From: Pseudosulfitobacter pseudonitzschiae
Lineage (GTDB): Bacteria > Pseudomonadota > Alphaproteobacteria > Rhodobacterales > Rhodobacteraceae
Assembly: GCF_900129395.1 (NCBI RefSeq)
Contig: NZ_FQVP01000005.1
Location: 186,001 to 250,000 of the forward strand
DNA: 64,000 bases
Direction: 5' to 3'
The translations under genes were made by a program, and so were the position numbers. Shown piece by piece: positions 60,712-64,000 of this stretch. Numbering within the stretch: position 1 is the stretch's first letter; every line of letters starts with the position of its first letter. The notes beneath the pieces are model-generated. The model had not been told where the DNA came from. It searched no databases and was given only the letters and a program-made list of their open reading frames with translations.

Positions 60712-63700
60712 GCACCCGTCTTGCCACAGGCGGTCGCCTGTTGAACAAATCCCGCGCCGTGAGCTTTACCTTTAACGGTCAACACATGACGGGTTACGAG
60801 GGCGACACGCTGGCCTCGGCGCTTCTGGCCAATGACCAGATGCTGGTCGGGCGCAGCTTTAAATACCACCGTCCGCGTGGCATTGTCGCCAGCGGAGCAG
60901 AAGAGCCGAACGGGCTGGTCAATCTTGGACTGGGGGGCCGGTTCGAGCCGAACCAGCGCGTCACCACGACCGAGCTGTTTGACGGGCTGACTGCCAAAAG
61001 CCAGAACCACTGGCCCAGCCTTGAATTTGATGTGGGCGCCATCAACGCCCAGATGTCGCGGTTCATGCCTGCGGGGTTCTATTACAAGACGTTCATGTAC
61101 CCGCGTCCGCTGTGGAAACATGTCTACGAGCCATTCATCCGCAAGGCTGCCGGTCTGGGCGCCGCGCCGAAAGAGCGTGACGATGACACATATGAACATT
61201 TCTACGCCTTCTGCGATGTTCTGGTGATCGGCGGCGGTGTGGCCGGTCTGCAAGCGGCCAAAGCTGCTGCAGACACCGGTGCCCGCGTGATGCTGATCGA
61301 ACAGACGGCGCATTGGGGCGGGCGTGCCCCGGTGGACGGCGGCGAAATCGCAGGCAAGCCTGTGGATAACTACGTGGATGAAACCGTCGCGGCCCTTGAA
61401 GCCATGGACAACGTCACCTTGCGCCGTCGCATGATGGGGGCGGGCGTTTATGACCACGGTTATGTTCTGGCCTATGAGCGTCTGACCGATCACGCGCCGG
61501 ACATGACCGGCCCGCGTCACCGCCTGTGGCGCATCCGTGCCGGGCACATCGTGACCGCCACAGGGGCCATCGAACGCCCGCTCAGCTTTGCCGGAAATGA
61601 CATTCCCGGTGTCATGCTGGCTTCAGCCGTGCGCGATTATGTGACCAATTTCGGCGTCTCGCCCGGGGATCGCACGGTTGTTGTGACGAACAACGATAAT
61701 GCTTACCTTACGGCAATCGCCTTGAAACACGCGGGTTTGGACGTACCGGCAATCCTGGATGCGCGGGTGTTGCCCACCGACAGCGCACTGATGGCGCAGG
61801 CCAAGGCGTTGGGCATTCGCGTGCTGATGGGTCACGGTGTCTCGACCGTCATGGGCGGCAAGCGCGTGACCGGTGTTGCCGTGTGTTCACAAGCGGGCGA
61901 AGGTTCCATTTTGGAAACAATTCCATGTGACGTGGTTGCCATGTCGGGTGGTTGGTCGCCAGTGGTGCACTTGTGGTCCCATTGTGGTGGCAAGTTGACC
62001 TGGGATACGGCTCAGGCCGCGTTCAAACCGGATGTGGACAAAGCTCCGACAGGTGCGGACGGCAAAGCCTTTGTGACTGCCGCAGGCAGTGCCAGCGGGG
62101 CGCTTTTGCTGGCCGATGTATTGTCGAACGCAGATGCCGCAGGCCAGGCCGCCGCGACCTCGACAGGCCACAAGACAGCCCGCAACGCCTCTGCCGCACC
62201 CGAAGCCAGCCACACCCCCGAGGCCCCGATGGCGCCCGTCTGGCTGATGCCGCAGGGGGCAGGGATCAAGCTGCGCAGCAAGGCGTGGCTGGACTATCAG
62301 AACGACGTGAAAGTCAGCGACGTGCAACTGGCGGCGCAAGAGGGCTTTCATTCGGTCGAACATGCCAAGCGCTATACCACTCTGGGCATGGCAACGGATC
62401 AGGGCAAGCTGAGCAATATCAACGGTCTGGCGATCCTGTCGGACAGTCTGAACCAGCCGATCCCGCAGACCGGCACCACCACGTTCCGCCCGCCCTATAC
62501 GCCCATTTCCATGGGCGCTATCGGCGGCGAGGCACGTGGCGATGTGTTCCAGCCTATCCGCCGAACGCCCATGCACGACTGGCACGACGAAAACGGTGCC
62601 GAATGGGAACCCGTGGGACATTGGCGCAGGCCATATGCCTATGTCCGCAGCGGTGAAAGCACCCATGATGCGGTGATGCGCGAGACCAAGAACACCCGCG
62701 AAAACCTTGGCATGCTGGACGCCAGCACGCTGGGCAAGATCATCGTGCGCGGACCGGATGCAGGCAAGTTCCTGGACATGATGTACACCAACATGATGTC
62801 CACGCTGAAACCCGGCAAATGCCGCTATGGTCTGATGTGCGACGAGAACGGCTTTTTGATCGACGACGGTGTGGTTGCACGCATCGACGAGCACACATGG
62901 CTGTGCCACACCACCACGGGCGGCGCTGAGCGTATCCACGCCCATATGGAGGAATGGCTGCAAACCGAATGGTGGACGTGGCAGGTCTACGTGGCCAACG
63001 TGACCGAACAATACGCGCAGATCGCCGTGGTCGGCCCCAAGGCGCGCGAAGCCTTGGAGCATCTGGGCGGCATGGATGTCAGCGCCGAGGCGCTTGGCTT
63101 CATGGATTGGGCCGACGGCACGCTGGGTGGCTTTGACGTGCGCGTCTACCGGATCTCGTTCTCGGGCGAGCTGAGCTATGAAATCGCGGTCCCTGCGTCG
63201 AAGGGACAGGCGCTTTGGGATGCGTTGATGGCGGTTGGTGCCGGGTTGGGCGTGATGCCCTATGGCACCGAATGCCTGCACATCCTGCGCGCCGAAAAGG
63301 GCTTTATCATGATCGGGGACGAAACCGATGGCACGGTAATCCCGCAGGATCTGGGCCTGCACTGGGCGATTTCGAAGAAAAAGGACGATTTCATCGGCAA
63401 ACGCGGCCAGGAACGCAGCCATATGGTCGACCCGACCCGCTGGCAGCTTGTGGGGCTGGAAACCGTCGATGGATCGACCCTGCCGGATGGGGCCTATGCC
63501 TCGGCCGAGGGCACCAACGCCAACGGCCAGCGCGAGACCCAAGGCCGCGTGACCTCGACCTATCATTCCCCGAACCTCGACCGGGGGATTGCCATGGGGC
63601 TGGTGCTGAACGGGCCGGACCGCATGGGCGAGGTTCTGACTTTCCCCGGCACGGACGGCAAAGAGTACAAGGCCAAGATCGTATCACCCGTTTTCTATGA

Positions 63701-63728
63701 CCCCGAAGGGGAGAAGCCGAATGTCTAA
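60708..63728 (+). CDS. soxA: Sarcosine oxidase alpha subunit SoxA
   Basis: 1006-residue subunit with an N-terminal ferredoxin-like region (GYEGDTLASALLANDQMLVGRSFKYHRPRGI), a NAD-binding Rossmann domain (VLVIGGGVAGLQAAKAAADTGARV, residues ~170-195) and a C-terminal tetrahydrofolate-binding GcvT-like domain (residues ~600-1000; LDASTLGKIIVRGPDAGKFLDMMYTNMMSTL, TGGAERIHAHMEEWLQTEWW). It passes electrons to oxygen and makes 5,10-methylene-THF. ATG at 60708 overlaps soxD; soxG overlaps its end by eight bases. Confidence 0.96.
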   Translation: MSTRLATGGRLLNKSRAVSFTFNGQHMTGYEGDTLASALLANDQMLVGRSFKYHRPRGIVASGAEEPNGLVNLGLGGRFEPNQRVTTTELFDGLTAKSQNHWPSLEFDVGAINAQMSRFMPAGFYYKTFMYPRPLWKHVYEPFIRKAAGLGAAPKERDDDTYEHFYAFCDVLVIGGGVAGLQAAKAAADTGARVMLIEQTAHWGGRAPVDGGEIAGKPVDNYVDETVAALEAMDNVTLRRRMMGAGVYDHGYVLAYERLTDHAPDMTGPRHRLWRIRAGHIVTATGAIERPLSFAGNDIPGVMLASAVRDYVTNFGVSPGDRTVVVTNNDNAYLTAIALKHAGLDVPAILDARVLPTDSALMAQAKALGIRVLMGHGVSTVMGGKRVTGVAVCSQAGEGSILETIPCDVVAMSGGWSPVVHLWSHCGGKLTWDTAQAAFKPDVDKAPTGADGKAFVTAAGSASGALLLADVLSNADAAGQAAATSTGHKTARNASAAPEASHTPEAPMAPVWLMPQGAGIKLRSKAWLDYQNDVKVSDVQLAAQEGFHSVEHAKRYTTLGMATDQGKLSNINGLAILSDSLNQPIPQTGTTTFRPPYTPISMGAIGGEARGDVFQPIRRTPMHDWHDENGAEWEPVGHWRRPYAYVRSGESTHDAVMRETKNTRENLGMLDASTLGKIIVRGPDAGKFLDMMYTNMMSTLKPGKCRYGLMCDENGFLIDDGVVARIDEHTWLCHTTTGGAERIHAHMEEWLQTEWWTWQVYVANVTEQYAQIAVVGPKAREALEHLGGMDVSAEALGFMDWADGTLGGFDVRVYRISFSGELSYEIAVPASKGQALWDALMAVGAGLGVMPYGTECLHILRAEKGFIMIGDETDGTVIPQDLGLHWAISKKKDDFIGKRGQERSHMVDPTRWQLVGLETVDGSTLPDGAYASAEGTNANGQRETQGRVTSTYHSPNLDRGIAMGLVLNGPDRMGEVLTFPGTDGKEYKAKIVSPVFYDPEGEKPNV

Positions 63729-64000
63729 CATCGTCAGTGCGTTGAACCAGAAAACCTATGCGGACGGCATCGCCGAAGTGCGCGAGATCGGCTTGCAGGG
63801 CATGATCACCCTGCGCGGCGACACGGCCAGCACTGCCGTCAAATCCGCCGCCACGGACGTCGCAGGTGTGGACATGCCTGCGCCCAACCAGGTCAATTGC
63901 GTTGACCAGCGCGGTATCTGCTGGATGAGCCCGGACGAGTTGCTGGTGCTGTGCCCCTATGAGACGGTCGCGGACAATCTTGCGAAAATGCGCAAGAGCC
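63721..64000 (+). CDS. soxG: Sarcosine oxidase gamma subunit SoxG (partial, cut by window end)
   Basis: First 93 residues visible: MSNIVSALNQKTYADGIAEVREIGLQGMITLRGD and APNQVNCVDQRGICWMSPDELLVLCP, matching the GcvT-like gamma subunit. ATG at 63721 overlaps the soxA stop by eight bases. Last expected gene of the sox operon. Confidence 0.9.
   Translation, partial: MSNIVSALNQKTYADGIAEVREIGLQGMITLRGDTASTAVKSAATDVAGVDMPAPNQVNCVDQRGICWMSPDELLVLCPYETVADNLAKMRKS

Noticed and set aside
1-64000. Insertion sequences, prophage or genomic-island signs
   Set aside because: No transposase, integrase or attachment repeat was seen around the tRNA or elsewhere; gene order and codon style are uniform.

Overview
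This window comes from a marine roseobacter-type alphaproteobacterium (family Rhodobacteraceae). The evidence is the gene content: GapR, an NDUFA12 complex I subunit, DUF2155, DUF992, DUF1289, a FliM/FliN-like orphan, an accB-accC-aat order, an Entner-Doudoroff pair, a PhoX phosphatase, TRAP and Liv transporters and a heterotetrameric sarcosine oxidase. High GC and frequent ATGA/GTGA gene overlaps agree. No insertion sequence, prophage, rRNA operon or CRISPR array was seen; one tRNA-Thr is present. The region looks like stable chromosome.

Layout. 1-2897: zinc uptake (znuB-znuC-zur on minus, znuA on plus) around a shared Zur box. 3036-5060: Tat-exported PhoX-type phosphatase. 5322-7385: clpP and clpX. 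7459-9114: Rid protein, NDUFA12, MlaD-like protein and DUF2155 protein. 9078-11567: aat, accC, accB. 11841-13034: secreted RTX-type calcium-binding protein. 13357-18632: a complete Liv-type ABC transporter. 18878-24904: a sensing block with a ScfR/PccR-like XRE regulator, a receiver-only response regulator, a small membrane protein, an SLC5-fused histidine kinase and an orphan FliM/FliN-domain protein. 24936-27115: a persulfide and sulfur-transport module. 27181-35915: a cobalamin salvage locus in which a B12 riboswitch precedes btuB-btuF-btuC-btuD-cbiZ, a cobalamin-binding protein, exbB, two exbD genes and tonB, nearly all overlapping.

36101-39590: gapR, small hypothetical genes, tRNA-Thr(TGT), a sulfotransferase-like protein and DUF6151. 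39735-42202: eda and edd behind a LacI-type palindrome. 42476-45597: a solitary ferric-iron binding protein behind an iron-responsive-looking box, a flavin reductase, a DUF992 protein and a YdeI/DUF1801 protein. 45619-48272: adk and acs. 48753-51953: TRAP transporter dctPQM. 52053-58393: an NTF2-like protein, dusA, Bcr/CflA, TauE, a PACE efflux protein, DUF1289, ruvX and ccmI. 58605-64000: sarcosine oxidase soxB-[small gene]-soxD-soxA-soxG, cut by the window end.

Most notable points. (1) The two adjacent ExbD proteins of the B12 locus differ at the proton-carrying transmembrane Asp: one has Asp20, the other Asn22. (2) A small stress-like gene sits inside the sox operon with its own GGAAC-N17-CGTT promoter and its own strong terminator; the same promoter motif precedes the DUF992 gene. 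(3) The XRE regulator beside the SLC5-type kinase contains helices that resemble a histidine-kinase dimerisation domain. (4) An orphan flagellar-switch-like protein follows that kinase behind a palindrome resembling two CtrA half-sites.
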